A stretch of DNA of 64,000 nt from Collinsella sp. AK_207A (GCF_902501965.1 NZ_CABWID010000015.1:1-64000); one strand, 5' to 3'; counted from the stretch's first letter, positions 14,700-24,661 are shown. Made by a program: numbers and translations. The notes: generated by a model from the sequence alone, not told the origin.

Positions 14700-17600
14700 A
14701 TGTCCGATACCCCTGCGCGCGACCGCGCGGCCGCCCTGTTGAAGCCCGCGATCGAGAGCGGTGAGACCCTCCATGGCTTCGTTGTGGAGCGCACGGAGAG
14801 CATTCCCGAGCTCGACGCCGACGCCTACGTGCTCCGCCACGTTGGCTCGCGCGCCCGCTTGCTCTACCTGGCCTGCGAAGACGAGAACAAGGCCTTCGCC
14901 ATCGGCTTCAAGACCCCGCCCACGGATTCCACGGGCGTCTTCCACATTCTCGAGCACTCGGTGCTCTGCGGATCCGCCAAGTTTCCGGTGAAGGAACCCT
15001 TCGTGGACCTCATCAAGAGCTCGATGCAGACCTTCCTGAACGCCATGACCTATCCGGATAAGACCGTCTACCCCGTGGCGACTACCAACGAACAGGATCT
15101 CCTGAACCTGATGGACGTGTACCTGGACGCGGTGCTGAATCCGGCCATCTACACCAAGCCGACGATCTTTCAGCAGGAGGGCTGGCACCTGGAGCTGGAC
15201 GAGCCGGCGGAGGGCGGTGGGGCCACGTCTGCCGATGTTGCGACCGCGCACGTGAACGGCGTGGTCTACAACGAGATGAAGGGCGCGCTCTCGGACCCGA
15301 CGAGCGTGCTGGACGACGCGGTGAACGAGGCGCTCTTCCCCGATACGGCGTATTCGTGCGAGAGCGGTGGTGACCCCAAGCATATCCCCGAGCTCACCTA
15401 CCAGCACTTCCTTGATACCCACGCGCGCCACTACAACCTGGCGAACAGCTACATCACCCTCTACGGCGACCTGGACGCGGATCGGGTGCTCGGTTTCTTG
15501 GACGAGCGCTACCTGTGCGACGAGGTGCGCGCCCGCGATGCCGAGGCGCGGCGCGCGGCGGCGCCCGACGCGGCCGAGCTGGACCGCGCGGTAGCTGCCG
15601 GTCCCAACCCGCTGCCCTGGCAAAGGCCCGTCGTCTGCGAGTACGCTCGCCGCGAGATGCCCACCACGCCCGAGAACGCGCTCGTGGGCCTGGCCTACGT
15701 GCTCGGCGGCCGCGGCGCGCTCGACCGCAAGCGCGTAATCGGCGCGGATATCCTCTTCGAGGCGCTGCTCGGTTCCAACGAGGCGCCGGTGAAGAAGGCG
15801 ATTCTCTCCGCGGGGCTCGGCGGGAACGTGCTGAGCTATACCGAGGCGTCGGTCCAGCAGCCGTACGAAATGATCGTGCTGCAGGGGGCACATGAGAATG
15901 TGGCCCGCGAGCTGCGCCGCCTGGTGGAGGACGAGTGCCTCCGCCTGGTGGGGGAGGGCATTCCGCGCAATCGCCTGGAAGCGGTGATCTCGAGCAACGA
16001 GTTCGACCTGCGGCAGCGTGACTACGGTACGGCCGACGGCGTGGTCATCGCCTGCGATGCGCTCTCCACGTGGCTCTACGATGACGATGCCGCCACGCTC
16101 GCACTTGGATACGGGCCGGTGTACGCGGAGCTGCGCCGCGAGCTCGACGGTTCGTACTTCGAGGACCTGCTGCGCGAGATCGTGCTCGAGAGCGACCATT
16201 TCGCGCTCGTGGACCTGGTGCCCGTGGAGGCTGCGGACACGGGCGAGGCCGGCACCTCGGTGGAGGTTGCGGATGCGGCACAGGTGGAGGCGAACGTGGC
16301 CGCCTTGCGCGCCGCTCAGGAGGCGGAGGACACGCCGGAGGCCCGCGCCACGCTGCCGCGCCTGCACGTGGCGGATATCGGCCCCGCGCGTCCGGAGCCC
16401 GCGCTCACCGTGGACACCACCGCGCCCTTCACGTGCCTGAAGCACGATATCCCCACGCGCGGGCTGGCGTACGCCGTGTGGTACTTCGACCTTGCGCACG
16501 TGAGCTTTGCCGAGCTGCCCTACGTCTCGGTGCTCGCAGGTCTTATGCAGCAGCTGGCCACCGAGCGCCGCAGCGCCGCGGAACTCGACAGCTATATCAC
16601 CGCGAACCTGGGCTTCCTCTCGTTCAGCGCCACGGTCTTCCCCCAGCCTGATTGGCGCTTGGCCCGGCCGAAGCTGCAGGTTGCTGCCGGCGCGCTGTCC
16701 GAGAAGCTGGACCGTCTGGTGGACATTCCGCGCGAGGTGTGGGCCGAGACGCTCTTTGACGACGAGGCGCGCGTCCGCGACGTGCTCGCGCAGCAGAAGA
16801 TCGGCTTGGAGCAGGCGTTCCTGAACGCCGGTCACCAGGCGGCGCTCAGTCGCGCCATGAGCTACGTCTCGCCTGCGGCGGTGGTGAGTCAGCAGCTGGG
16901 CGGCGTGGACTACTACCGCTTCCTGCGCGATATGCTCGAGCACTTCGACGAGCGCTGGGACGATCTGGCGGCTCGCCTGCGCGACCTGCAGGCGCGCATC
17001 TTCACCTCGAGCGGCCTGACCGTGAGCTTTACCGGCACGGATGAGGATTACGCGCGCTTCTGGCAGCTGGGCGGCGATTTTGGCCTCGCGCCGCGCACGG
17101 CGCCCGCCAAGGAGCTCATGGTGCCCTGGCCCGAGTCCAAGAGCGAGGCATTCGTGATTCCGAGCGACGTGTGCTTTGCCGCCCGCGCGACCGATCCGCG
17201 CGTGCTGGGCGTTCCCGCCAACGGCACGTGGAGCGTGGCGAGCCAGGTACTCTCATACGATTACCTGTGGAACGAGGTGCGTGTGAAGGGCGGTGCCTAC
17301 GGCTGCGGGTTCCGCGCGCAGGCGGACCGCCAGCTCGCGTTCTACACGTATCGCGACCCGGCGATCGATCCCTCGCAGGAGCGGATCGCGCGGGCGGGCG
17401 AGTGGCTCGCCGATTTCGACCCCGATCAGGATGCGTTCGAGGGCTTCATCGTGAGCTGCACCGCGGGCTTCGACGCGCCGCTCAAGCCCTACGCGCTCAT
17501 GAAGCGTCAGGACGGCGAGTTCTTCGCGCGCCGCCCGGCGGGCTGGCGCGAAGAGCTGCGCAGCCAGGTACTCGCGGCAACGCCCAAGGGTCTGCGCGCC

Positions 17601-17714
17601 CTGGCGCCCGAGGTCACCCGCGTCGCCGCGGAGGCGCCGCTTTGCGTGTTCGGCGGCCGCAGCGTCATCGAGGCGAGCCAGCTCGATCTGAACGTGGTGG
17701 ACCTGCTGGGTTAG
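14700..17714 (+). CDS. M16C-family zinc metallopeptidase (PreP/insulinase type)
   Basis: The 1004-residue single-chain peptidase has four M16 repeats. The inverted zinc motif HxxEH appears as HILEHSVLCGS at about residue 83, and the downstream glutamate region is NGVVYNEMKGALSDP at about 190. KEPFVDLIKSSMQTFLNAMTYPDKT and YPVATTNEQD are signatures of the presequence-protease (M16C) branch. Such enzymes degrade peptides, usually in the cytosol in bacteria; there is no signal peptide. ATG 14700 follows GAGAAGGAG. The TTG at 14640 is rejected for lack of an RBS. The gene stands alone and ends before a terminator. Confidence 0.93.
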   Translation: MSDTPARDRAAALLKPAIESGETLHGFVVERTESIPELDADAYVLRHVGSRARLLYLACEDENKAFAIGFKTPPTDSTGVFHILEHSVLCGSAKFPVKEPFVDLIKSSMQTFLNAMTYPDKTVYPVATTNEQDLLNLMDVYLDAVLNPAIYTKPTIFQQEGWHLELDEPAEGGGATSADVATAHVNGVVYNEMKGALSDPTSVLDDAVNEALFPDTAYSCESGGDPKHIPELTYQHFLDTHARHYNLANSYITLYGDLDADRVLGFLDERYLCDEVRARDAEARRAAAPDAAELDRAVAAGPNPLPWQRPVVCEYARREMPTTPENALVGLAYVLGGRGALDRKRVIGADILFEALLGSNEAPVKKAILSAGLGGNVLSYTEASVQQPYEMIVLQGAHENVARELRRLVEDECLRLVGEGIPRNRLEAVISSNEFDLRQRDYGTADGVVIACDALSTWLYDDDAATLALGYGPVYAELRRELDGSYFEDLLREIVLESDHFALVDLVPVEAADTGEAGTSVEVADAAQVEANVAALRAAQEAEDTPEARATLPRLHVADIGPARPEPALTVDTTAPFTCLKHDIPTRGLAYAVWYFDLAHVSFAELPYVSVLAGLMQQLATERRSAAELDSYITANLGFLSFSATVFPQPDWRLARPKLQVAAGALSEKLDRLVDIPREVWAETLFDDEARVRDVLAQQKIGLEQAFLNAGHQAALSRAMSYVSPAAVVSQQLGGVDYYRFLRDMLEHFDERWDDLAARLRDLQARIFTSSGLTVSFTGTDEDYARFWQLGGDFGLAPRTAPAKELMVPWPESKSEAFVIPSDVCFAARATDPRVLGVPANGTWSVASQVLSYDYLWNEVRVKGGAYGCGFRAQADRQLAFYTYRDPAIDPSQERIARAGEWLADFDPDQDAFEGFIVSCTAGFDAPLKPYALMKRQDGEFFARRPAGWREELRSQVLAATPKGLRALAPEVTRVAAEAPLCVFGGRSVIEASQLDLNVVDLLG

Positions 17715-17774
17715 CGGGGCTGGGCGAGCTGGCGTCGCATGACGGCGCCTTCTCCCTTTTCATATGTGCAGGCC

Positions 17775-17827
17775 GACGCGTCTGGACGGCGAGAGCACTG
17801 GCCGTCCAGGCGCGTCTCTTGTTTTTT
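17775..17827 (+). terminator. Terminator after the M16C peptidase
   Basis: A 16-bp stem with one mismatch (GACGCG...GGC at 17775-17790 and GCC...GCGTC at 17801-17816) is followed by TCTTGTTTTTT. The rest of 17828-18083 holds no gene that I can see; it is leader for the PRD regulator. Confidence 0.85.
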
Positions 17828-18083
17828 GGTATTGACACGCTGCCGTGGAGGGGCTTGCTAACCCCCTTTCACTCCCCCTTGCGGTGCCAGTCATGAGCTT
17901 TGGCTTTACGACGGCTCCAGTTCAATTGGCAGGGCGTGCGGACTTCGATATGCCCGCCGTCGTCTGTGGGCCGGCGTCAATTCATTGGAAACAACCTAGT
18001 CAATTTCTTGCCGGGACTAGAACCCCGTTCTTGTGTTGAGGGTGTGGAGCGCTCCTCGCAAGATATGGAATAGGAGGTGCGAT

Positions 18084-20060
18084 GTGATCGAGTTGACGAG
18101 AAGACAACGGCAATGCCTGCAGTTTCTCTGTCGTCGCGAGGCCTTTGCCACGACGGATGAGATAGCACGGCATCTTTCCGTCTCTGCTCGCACCGTGCGC
18201 ACAGAGCTGAATGTCGTGGACGCCTTTGCGCGCGAGCACGGCTGCGCGCTCGAGCGCGTGCCGGGCAGCGGTGTTCGCATCGCCCCCGACCAAGGGGATC
18301 GCGCGGCGCTGCTTGCCGCCATCGAGACCGCCGAAGGTCATGCCTACAGCGTAGACGAGCGTGTCGTCGTGGCGCAGATGATGCTCATCGTCAACCCCGT
18401 CGTTCGTTTCCAAGACATCGCAGACTACTGCCGCGTGAGCCGTCAGACCGTGGTCGCCCACTTTGGCGATGTCGTCGACTTCTTCGCTCGGAGCGGCGTT
18501 GAGGTACAGAGCGACTCAGGCGTGGGGTCTCGCGTTTCTGGGAACGAGATGGCTATCCGCCGGTGCTTCATGAGCCTGATTTCGAGCGCTCAGTATGGTC
18601 AGCTCGCCCAAAGCGTCGCCTTCGACTGTCTGGGCGAGGTTCACATAGCGGCGGCCGACCGAATCATCGCCCGTGTTGAGAAGCTCAAGGGCGTCTCATT
18701 CGCGGATCCGGCGCAGCTTTGTGCGATCGTCGCCTTCATTCTGGACCGGATCGCGCGCAACGCCACCGGCGGCGGAGCGAACGACGAGTCTGCCACTGGC
18801 GCTCTTCGCGTCCTGCGCGGAACGGACGATGCGAGTATGCGCGCCCTCGCCGACGCCCTTGTTGCAGACGTTCCCTTTGAGTTCGAGCGTCTCTTCCTGG
18901 CTTCCGTGTTCCTCGCCCAGCGCACGACGCGTGTGGCGGAGGACACGCTCGCGCGGGAGGACGACCAAGAGGATGTGGCGTTTCGCATCTCACGCGACCT
19001 TATCAATGCCCTATCGGAGCTCCACGTGAGGTGCGATGAGCCGCTTCAGCATCTCATCGATGGCTTGACGACGCATCTGCGTGCCGCCATATGGCGCTCG
19101 CGCAACGGAATTCAGATCAAAAGCCGTGTGCCCATTCAGGTTATGTCCTCTATCCCATTGCTGTTCGACTTCGCGCGGCGTCAGATGGGCCTCATGGAGG
19201 AGAGGTACGGCATCAGCCTGAACGAGAGCGAAGTGGCCTATATCGCCATGTACCTCGATACCATCTACGAGACGAGTATGCGGAGCATCGTGCGCCTGAA
19301 GGTCCTCTTCGTGTGCTCGTTTGGCCTGGCGTCAAGTTCCATTCTCATGATGCGTCTGGCTCATGCCCTTGGCGAGTGCGAGGTGGCAGGGCCCGTTACC
19401 ATCGATGAGGCGCGCTCCTATCTGGCAGATCACGATGTAGACCTGGTTATCTCGACCAATGACGTGAGCCTGGGCACAACGGCGGTACTGACCGTGGATC
19501 CGCTGTTGAGCAACGCCGAGCTGGACAAGGTGAAAAACCGCCTTATGCAGTCCTCTTATTCCAAGATGTGCGCGCAGTTCCTCCATGCTTATACCAGCAC
19601 CGCTGAACCTCAGGGTGCTCGGCATACGGTGCGCGAGTACGTCGATCCTCAGAACATCCAGGTTGGTGTGGCCTGCGACGACTGGCGAGAAGCCATCCGC
19701 ATCGCTTCGGCACCGCTGCTGAAACAAGAGCTTATCGAGCAGCGATACGTAGACCGCATGATCGGCGCCGTGGAGGATTTCGGCCCCTACATGGTGCTGA
19801 CTCCGGGCACTGCCTACGTGCATGCCGGCGTGAACGACGGCACGTTTGCCAACTGCGTTGCCATTTGCGTGCTCGCGCGCGAAATACCCCTTGGCCCCGC
19901 CAACGAAAAGCGTATCCGCACGATCATCGTGCTGGGCATGCACGACAAGAACCGCAGCGATTTGCTGAACCTCGCCCCCATCTTCGAGCGCCCCGAGACG
20001 ATTGCCGCGCTTGAAGACGGCGGACTGAACGTGGATGACGTGTTGGAACTTCACACCTGA
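18084..20060 (+). CDS. PRD-containing PTS-responsive transcription regulator
   Basis: The 658-residue regulator of the BglG/MtlR/LicR class has an N-terminal winged HTH (about 3-60; TTDEIARHLSVSARTVRTEL), a second HTH (about 100-150), two PRD domains (about 190-410), an EIIB-like domain with Cys in VLFVCSFGLASSS (about 412), and a C-terminal EIIA domain with His in GTAYVHAG. PTS phosphorylation of the PRDs and EII-like domains tunes activity to sugar supply. GTG 18084 follows AGGAGG; the ATG two bases before it runs into a stop. It heads the PTS operon, with EIIA 11 nt downstream, so it likely activates this locus. Confidence 0.92.
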   Translation: MIELTRRQRQCLQFLCRREAFATTDEIARHLSVSARTVRTELNVVDAFAREHGCALERVPGSGVRIAPDQGDRAALLAAIETAEGHAYSVDERVVVAQMMLIVNPVVRFQDIADYCRVSRQTVVAHFGDVVDFFARSGVEVQSDSGVGSRVSGNEMAIRRCFMSLISSAQYGQLAQSVAFDCLGEVHIAAADRIIARVEKLKGVSFADPAQLCAIVAFILDRIARNATGGGANDESATGALRVLRGTDDASMRALADALVADVPFEFERLFLASVFLAQRTTRVAEDTLAREDDQEDVAFRISRDLINALSELHVRCDEPLQHLIDGLTTHLRAAIWRSRNGIQIKSRVPIQVMSSIPLLFDFARRQMGLMEERYGISLNESEVAYIAMYLDTIYETSMRSIVRLKVLFVCSFGLASSSILMMRLAHALGECEVAGPVTIDEARSYLADHDVDLVISTNDVSLGTTAVLTVDPLLSNAELDKVKNRLMQSSYSKMCAQFLHAYTSTAEPQGARHTVREYVDPQNIQVGVACDDWREAIRIASAPLLKQELIEQRYVDRMIGAVEDFGPYMVLTPGTAYVHAGVNDGTFANCVAICVLAREIPLGPANEKRIRTIIVLGMHDKNRSDLLNLAPIFERPETIAALEDGGLNVDDVLELHT

Positions 20061-20071
20061 GAGGAGGATGT

Positions 20072-20506
20072 ATGGAAGAAATCATTGCAGAGGATGGCAT
20101 TCAGGTTGGGTGTACGGCCGATTCCTGGGAAGAGGCCATTCGTATCGCTGCTCAGCCGTTGCGTGCGCGCGACTCTATCGAGCCGTCGTATGTCCAGCGG
20201 ATGATTGATGCCGTCAACACGCTTGGACCCTACATCGTCATGATGCCGGGCCTGGCCATGGCGCATGCGGCGCCGGGTTCGGACGTGCTGGTGAGCGATC
20301 TCTCACTCGCAAAGTTCGACCGGCCTGTTGATTTTGGTAGCGACAAAGGTCCAGTGGAAATCGTGATGTGTCTGGCCTGCAAGGACCGCGAGGCGCATAT
20401 CGCGCGCCTATCGCGTATCGCCGAGAAGCTCATGGACGATTCGTTCTTAGGTCGAATGTTGGCCTGCACTACGACGACCGGGCTGTACGAGCTCATCAAT
20501 GGGTAG
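20072..20506 (+). CDS. PTS system EIIA component (ascorbate/mannitol type)
   Basis: The 144-residue phosphocarrier accepts phosphate from HPr and passes it to EIIB. The active-site His lies in MMPGLAMAHAAPGSDV (about residue 67). It is clearly paralogous to the C-terminal domain of the regulator next door: both read IQVG, then W-EEAIRIA or W-REAIRIA, then a GPYIVM/GPYMVL segment. A GAGAGGAGG site precedes ATG 20072. It is the first transport gene of the EIIA-EIIB-EIIC-SIS run. Confidence 0.93.
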   Translation: MEEIIAEDGIQVGCTADSWEEAIRIAAQPLRARDSIEPSYVQRMIDAVNTLGPYIVMMPGLAMAHAAPGSDVLVSDLSLAKFDRPVDFGSDKGPVEIVMCLACKDREAHIARLSRIAEKLMDDSFLGRMLACTTTTGLYELING

Positions 20507-20582
20507 GACGGGCCGATTGCTGAGCGGCGAGCGTCGTTTTTCAGCGTCGGTTCGAAATGAAGAGGAAGGGAAGGTACGCGAG

Positions 20583-20870
20583 ATGGCAGTGCCCAGGATT
20601 CAGACGGTTTGCGGCTTTGGCTGTGGCTCGTCGCTCATGCTGCGCATGAACATCGAGAAGATTGCGCGCGAGCACAATCTGCAGGTGGAGGCGTTTTGCG
20701 GCGACGTGGCCTCGTGTTGCGCCAACGACTGCGACGCGATCTTTATCTCCAAGGAGCTGGGAGACCGCATCAAGGACCGTGCAAAGGTTCCGGTGATCGA
20801 GCTCGACAACTTTATGGACAAGGCCGAGGTCGAGAAAAAGACCTTGGATTACCTCGAGTCGGTTCAATAG
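20583..20870 (+). CDS. PTS system EIIB component (UlaB/SgaB-like)
   Basis: The 95-residue protein has the EIIB P-loop CGFGCGSSLMLRMN at about 10, in which the first Cys is phosphorylated by EIIA. Two further Cys follow (VASCCANDCDAIFIS). Similarity to the ascorbate-type EIIB fits the UlaA-like EIIC downstream. ATG 20583 is chosen because homologues begin just before the RIQTVCGFG strand and an AGGAAGGGAAGG stretch precedes it. The frame is open back to 20499 but that part does not resemble the family. Confidence 0.93.
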   Translation: MAVPRIQTVCGFGCGSSLMLRMNIEKIAREHNLQVEAFCGDVASCCANDCDAIFISKELGDRIKDRAKVPVIELDNFMDKAEVEKKTLDYLESVQ

Positions 20871-20896
20871 GAACGTAGAGAAAGGGGCGAACCACC

Positions 20897-22177
20897 ATGG
20901 CTGTGCTCAACTTCATTATTAACGAGATCTTTGGGCAAGGCGCCATCTTCCTGGCACTCATCGCCTGCATCGGCCTGATCCTCCAGAAGAAGCCCTTCTC
21001 GGAGGTCGTGCGCGGCACCATCATGACGGCCGTAGGGTTCTTCGTGCTGTCCACCGGTACCGGACTCATTACGGGCAACTCCATCGACGGCATTTCCACG
21101 GCGTTTAACGCGGTTATGCCGCAGGCGGTGGCGTCTAAGACCGTGGACATCAGCGCCGAGTACGGCACCGAGATCGGCATCGTCATGCTGATCGGCTTCG
21201 CCATCAACGTGCTCGTGGCGCGCTTCACCAAGTTCAAGACCATCTTCCTCACGGGCCACATGCTGTACTGGTTCCCGTTCGTGTTCATCGCGGCGGGCGT
21301 GGACGCCGGCCTCTCGGGCGTCAAGCTGATCGTGCTCGCGGGCATCTTCACCGCCCTCTACATGGTGGTGTCCCCCAACCTCATGCGGCCGTTCGTGAAG
21401 GAGGTCACCGGTGACGACTCCTTCACCATCGGCCACCCCACCACGTGCCTGTCCGTGATCTCCGGCCTGCTGGGCCGCGCGATCGGCGATAAGAGCCACT
21501 CCACCGAGGACCTCAACTTCCCCAAGTCCCTCGGCTTCCTGCGCGAGATCGCCATTACCGGCTCGTTCGCCATCGCCATCACCTACATCGTGATGTACGG
21601 CATCCTGGTCGCCAACGGCCAGGACCCGGCGCAGGTCTGGGGCTACGCGGAGGGTAATACCGGTATCTTCACCTACATCTTCACGCACGCGGTGTACTTC
21701 GGCGTCGGCATCACGGTCATGCTTCAGGGCGTTCGCATGCTCATCGCCGAGATCGTGCCGGCGTTCAAGGGCATCGCTGAGAAGATCGTGCCCGACTCCA
21801 TCCCGGCCCTCGACGTGCCCGTGATTTTCCCGTACGCGCCGAACGCGCTGCTGATCGGCTTCCTCGTCGCCATGGTTACCTCGATCGTGACGATTCTCAT
21901 CACCGGCTCGCTGGGCATCTTCCCCACCGTGGTCATCCCGCTGATCTCCACGTGCTTCTTCGAAATCGGCTGCGCGTCCATTGTGGGCAACGCGACCGGC
22001 GGTGTGCGCGGCGCCGTGGTGGGTGCTGCACTCTCCGGCATCATCGCCGTGTTCCTGGTTGGTTTTGGTGCGTACTTCTTCAACAACACCATCCAGCAGT
22101 GGATGCTCGTCTACGGCGGCCAGGACTTCGACCTGTGGGGCATGGTCGTGGGTGCGATTGCACGCCTGATCGCGTAG
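20897..22177 (+). CDS. PTS system EIIC permease (UlaA/SgaT family)
   Basis: The 426-residue permease has about ten to eleven membrane segments. The family features include IFGQGAIFLALIACIGLILQ at the start, GFFVLSTGTGLI, the TGHMLYWFPF segment and GCASIVGNATGG near the C-terminus. UlaA-type EIIC proteins move L-ascorbate or related sugars and phosphorylate them. No ascorbate catabolic gene (lactonase, decarboxylase, epimerases) lies here, so the substrate is open. AGAAAGGGG precedes ATG 20897. It lies 26 nt after EIIB. Confidence 0.93.
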   Translation: MAVLNFIINEIFGQGAIFLALIACIGLILQKKPFSEVVRGTIMTAVGFFVLSTGTGLITGNSIDGISTAFNAVMPQAVASKTVDISAEYGTEIGIVMLIGFAINVLVARFTKFKTIFLTGHMLYWFPFVFIAAGVDAGLSGVKLIVLAGIFTALYMVVSPNLMRPFVKEVTGDDSFTIGHPTTCLSVISGLLGRAIGDKSHSTEDLNFPKSLGFLREIAITGSFAIAITYIVMYGILVANGQDPAQVWGYAEGNTGIFTYIFTHAVYFGVGITVMLQGVRMLIAEIVPAFKGIAEKIVPDSIPALDVPVIFPYAPNALLIGFLVAMVTSIVTILITGSLGIFPTVVIPLISTCFFEIGCASIVGNATGGVRGAVVGAALSGIIAVFLVGFGAYFFNNTIQQWMLVYGGQDFDLWGMVVGAIARLIA

Positions 22178-22310
22178 CGCGGAGGCTGGGCGGTGCGGGC
22201 TGCCTCGGTTTGCCTGATTGCTCCGCCGCCATCTGAACGATCTCCACTCTCGCGGGCGCGCCGAACTCGGATACGGTGCGCCCGCCCTTTTCTTTTGGAG
22301 GATTGAGTAC

Positions 22311-23054
22311 ATGGAATTCAAGTATTTGAACATCATTCGCGGCCTGCTGGATACGATCGAGCGCGAGGAGCGGGGCCACATGGAAGAGGCTGTGGACGCG
22401 CTGTACGACTGCGTGGTCGGCAAGCATGCCATCTACACTTTCGGCGCGAGCCACGCGGGCATCCTTTCCGAGGAGCTGTACTACCGCGCGGGCGGGCTCA
22501 TGCTCATGAACCCCATCTTTGGGCGAGAGATTATGCTGGACACGAAGCCCATCACCCATACGAGCCATATGGAGCGTCTGGTGGGCTACGGCACGGAGCT
22601 GGCGCGTGACGAGGCGGATTTCAAGCCTGGTGACGTGTTGATTGCGCACTCTGTGTCCGGGCGAAATCCCGTGACGGTCGAGATCGCCATGGCTGCGAAA
22701 GAAGCGGGGACGAAGGTGATTGCTGTCACCAACTTGACGTATTCTCGGAGCGTGACTTCTCGTCATCCGTCTGGCAAGCGGCTGTGCGACCTGGCGGATA
22801 TCGTGCTCGACAACCACGGCGAGGTGGGCGACGCCGCCGTCACGATCGAAGGGCTGGACCAGAAGGTATCGCCGACGTCGACCGTGGTGGGGGCGACCAT
22901 GCTGAACGCCATCGTGGCTGCGCTCGTGCAGCGCCTGGTTGACGCCGGCATGGCGCACCCGCCCGTGTTCTACAGCGCTAACCTGGATGGTGGCGACGAG
23001 CTGAACCGGAAGCTTGTGGACGAGTACCGCGAGAGCATCAGGTACGAGTTCTAA
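22311..23054 (+). CDS. SIS-domain phosphosugar-binding protein (UPF0309-like)
   Basis: The 247-residue protein has a SIS (sugar isomerase) fold across most of its length: KHAIYTFGASHAGILSEELY (about 38-57) supplies the first phosphate-binding loop, and LIAHSVSGRNPVTVEIAMA (about 107-125) the SGRN loop. Domains of this type isomerise or cleave phosphosugars, often amino-sugar derivatives. It follows the EIIC gene by 130 bp and probably handles the imported 6-phosphate product. RBS is GGAGGA. The UPF0309-like proteins have no settled reaction known to me. Confidence 0.85.
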   Translation: MEFKYLNIIRGLLDTIEREERGHMEEAVDALYDCVVGKHAIYTFGASHAGILSEELYYRAGGLMLMNPIFGREIMLDTKPITHTSHMERLVGYGTELARDEADFKPGDVLIAHSVSGRNPVTVEIAMAAKEAGTKVIAVTNLTYSRSVTSRHPSGKRLCDLADIVLDNHGEVGDAAVTIEGLDQKVSPTSTVVGATMLNAIVAALVQRLVDAGMAHPPVFYSANLDGGDELNRKLVDEYRESIRYEF

Positions 23055-23128
23055 GGCCAGGGCCGGCGAAGGGGCGCGACGTGCGGGCGACAGGCGGCTA
23101 ATGGTACCGCCCGCCGCCCGTTACACCC

Positions 23129-24661
23129 TTACAGCCCGTACAGCGCGCTGAACTTGCCCTGCAGGTAGTCGCAGTAATACGTGGCGTCGAACGGTGCGCC
23201 GCAGGCGCCCTCGATCAACTCGGGGGCATCCTTGCCGCGGCCCCAGCGCCAGATGCGGCTCCGCAGCCAGTTGCGCACGGGCTCCAGGTCGCCGCTCTCG
23301 CAGGCGCTTTCCAGGTCCACGCCGTCGGCGGACATGGCCGGTACGAACTGCGCGTCGTAGGCGCTGCCGAGTGCATAGGTGGGGAAGTAGCCAAAGCTGC
23401 CGCCGCTCCAATGCGTGTCCTGCAGGCAGCCCTCCGTATCGCTCGGCACTTCCAGCCCCAGGTACTTGGCGGTGAGGTCCGCCCACAGCCCCGGTACGTC
23501 GGCCGCCGTCGCATCGCCGGCAAAGAGCGCGCGTTCGATCTCGTAGCGGATCATGATGTGCAGCGGATAGGTGAGCTCGTCGGCCTCGGTGCGGATGAGC
23601 GAGGGCGTGGCGATGTTCACCGCGCGGTAGAGCTCGTCCTCGGAAACGCCGCCGTACACGTCTGGCACGTACTGGCGCAGAAGCTTGAGCAGGGGAGCCA
23701 TGAACGCGCGGCTGCGTCCCACGGTGTTCTCGAAGAAGCGGCTCTGACTCTCGTGGATGCCCATGGAGGTGCCACCCTCCAGGCAGGTGTAGGCGTAGGC
23801 CGCGTCCACGTTCTGCTCGTAGATGGCGTGCCCGCTCTCATGAATCATGGAGTACGCGTTGCTCATGAGGTTGTCTTCGTAGATGTGCGTGGCCACGCGC
23901 GCGTCACCGGCGGCAAAGCCCTCGGAGAACGGATGCTCGGTAAAGGCGAGCGCGGCGGCGTCCATGTCCAGGCCTACCAGGCGCATGAGGTCGAAGGACA
24001 GCTCGCGCTGCACGGCTTCGGGCACGTGCGCGCTCAGGAAGGCGGCTTCGGGTTGGGGTTGCTCGCGAATGGCAGCCACGAGCGGCACCACGGTCTGGCG
24101 CACCTGCGCGAAAAACGCGTCGCAGGCCTCGGCGGTCAGGCCGCGCTCGTATTGGTCGAGCCACACGTCGTAGGGGTCGCGGGTATCGTCGAGGTGGGCC
24201 GCCTGACGGCGCAGCGATGCGATGATGCGGTCGATGTAGGGGGCGAGGCTCGCCCAGTCGTTCGCGAGCTTGGCCTTGTGCCACACGGCGTCGGCCTCGC
24301 ACACCAGGCGCGTCCACGCCACGGCCTCATCCTGGGGGATCGCCGTGGCCTCGCGCTGATCGCGGGCGAGCACGCGGGCCTCGGTGGCGATTTGCGGGTC
24401 CGCGATTCTGCCCGCCTGCGCGGCGGCGAGCGTTCCGGCTACCAGGTTTTGCGATTTCTTGCTGGTGAGCAGCTTGTGGTGCGCGCCCGCCAGGTTGCCC
24501 ATGGCCTCGCCGCGGGCGGCAGCGCCCTTCTCCGGTGCCACCGTGGCACCGTCGAACTCGATGATCTTCTGCGCGTACTCCAGGTTCCAGAGCTTTCGCT
24601 CCAGCTTGCGGAACTTGGCGGTCAGCTTCTTCGGCTTCATCTGCTTGGGTTTGGTGGTCAT
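23129..24661 (-). CDS. M32-family metallocarboxypeptidase
   Basis: The 510-residue, mostly helical enzyme removes C-terminal residues from peptides in the cytoplasm. The zinc site is HESGHAIYEQ (HExxH, about residue 274), with the family-specific MGIHESQSRFFEN about 30 residues later, whose His-Glu-Ser-Gln is diagnostic of carboxypeptidase Taq. Next come YVPDVYG and IRTEADELTYPLHIMIRYE, the latter carrying conserved active-site residues. Length is typical. The basic N-terminal tail (KPKQMKPKKLTAKFRK) is longer than usual. ATG 24661 follows GAAAGGGAACC. It stands alone. Confidence 0.95.
   Translation of the reverse strand: MTTKPKQMKPKKLTAKFRKLERKLWNLEYAQKIIEFDGATVAPEKGAAARGEAMGNLAGAHHKLLTSKKSQNLVAGTLAAAQAGRIADPQIATEARVLARDQREATAIPQDEAVAWTRLVCEADAVWHKAKLANDWASLAPYIDRIIASLRRQAAHLDDTRDPYDVWLDQYERGLTAEACDAFFAQVRQTVVPLVAAIREQPQPEAAFLSAHVPEAVQRELSFDLMRLVGLDMDAAALAFTEHPFSEGFAAGDARVATHIYEDNLMSNAYSMIHESGHAIYEQNVDAAYAYTCLEGGTSMGIHESQSRFFENTVGRSRAFMAPLLKLLRQYVPDVYGGVSEDELYRAVNIATPSLIRTEADELTYPLHIMIRYEIERALFAGDATAADVPGLWADLTAKYLGLEVPSDTEGCLQDTHWSGGSFGYFPTYALGSAYDAQFVPAMSADGVDLESACESGDLEPVRNWLRSRIWRWGRGKDAPELIEGACGAPFDATYYCDYLQGKFSALYGL

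Noticed and set aside
14664-16943. 759-codon minus-strand frame over the M16C peptidase
   Set aside because: Arg/His/Leu-rich shadow of the plus-strand gene; no conserved pattern.
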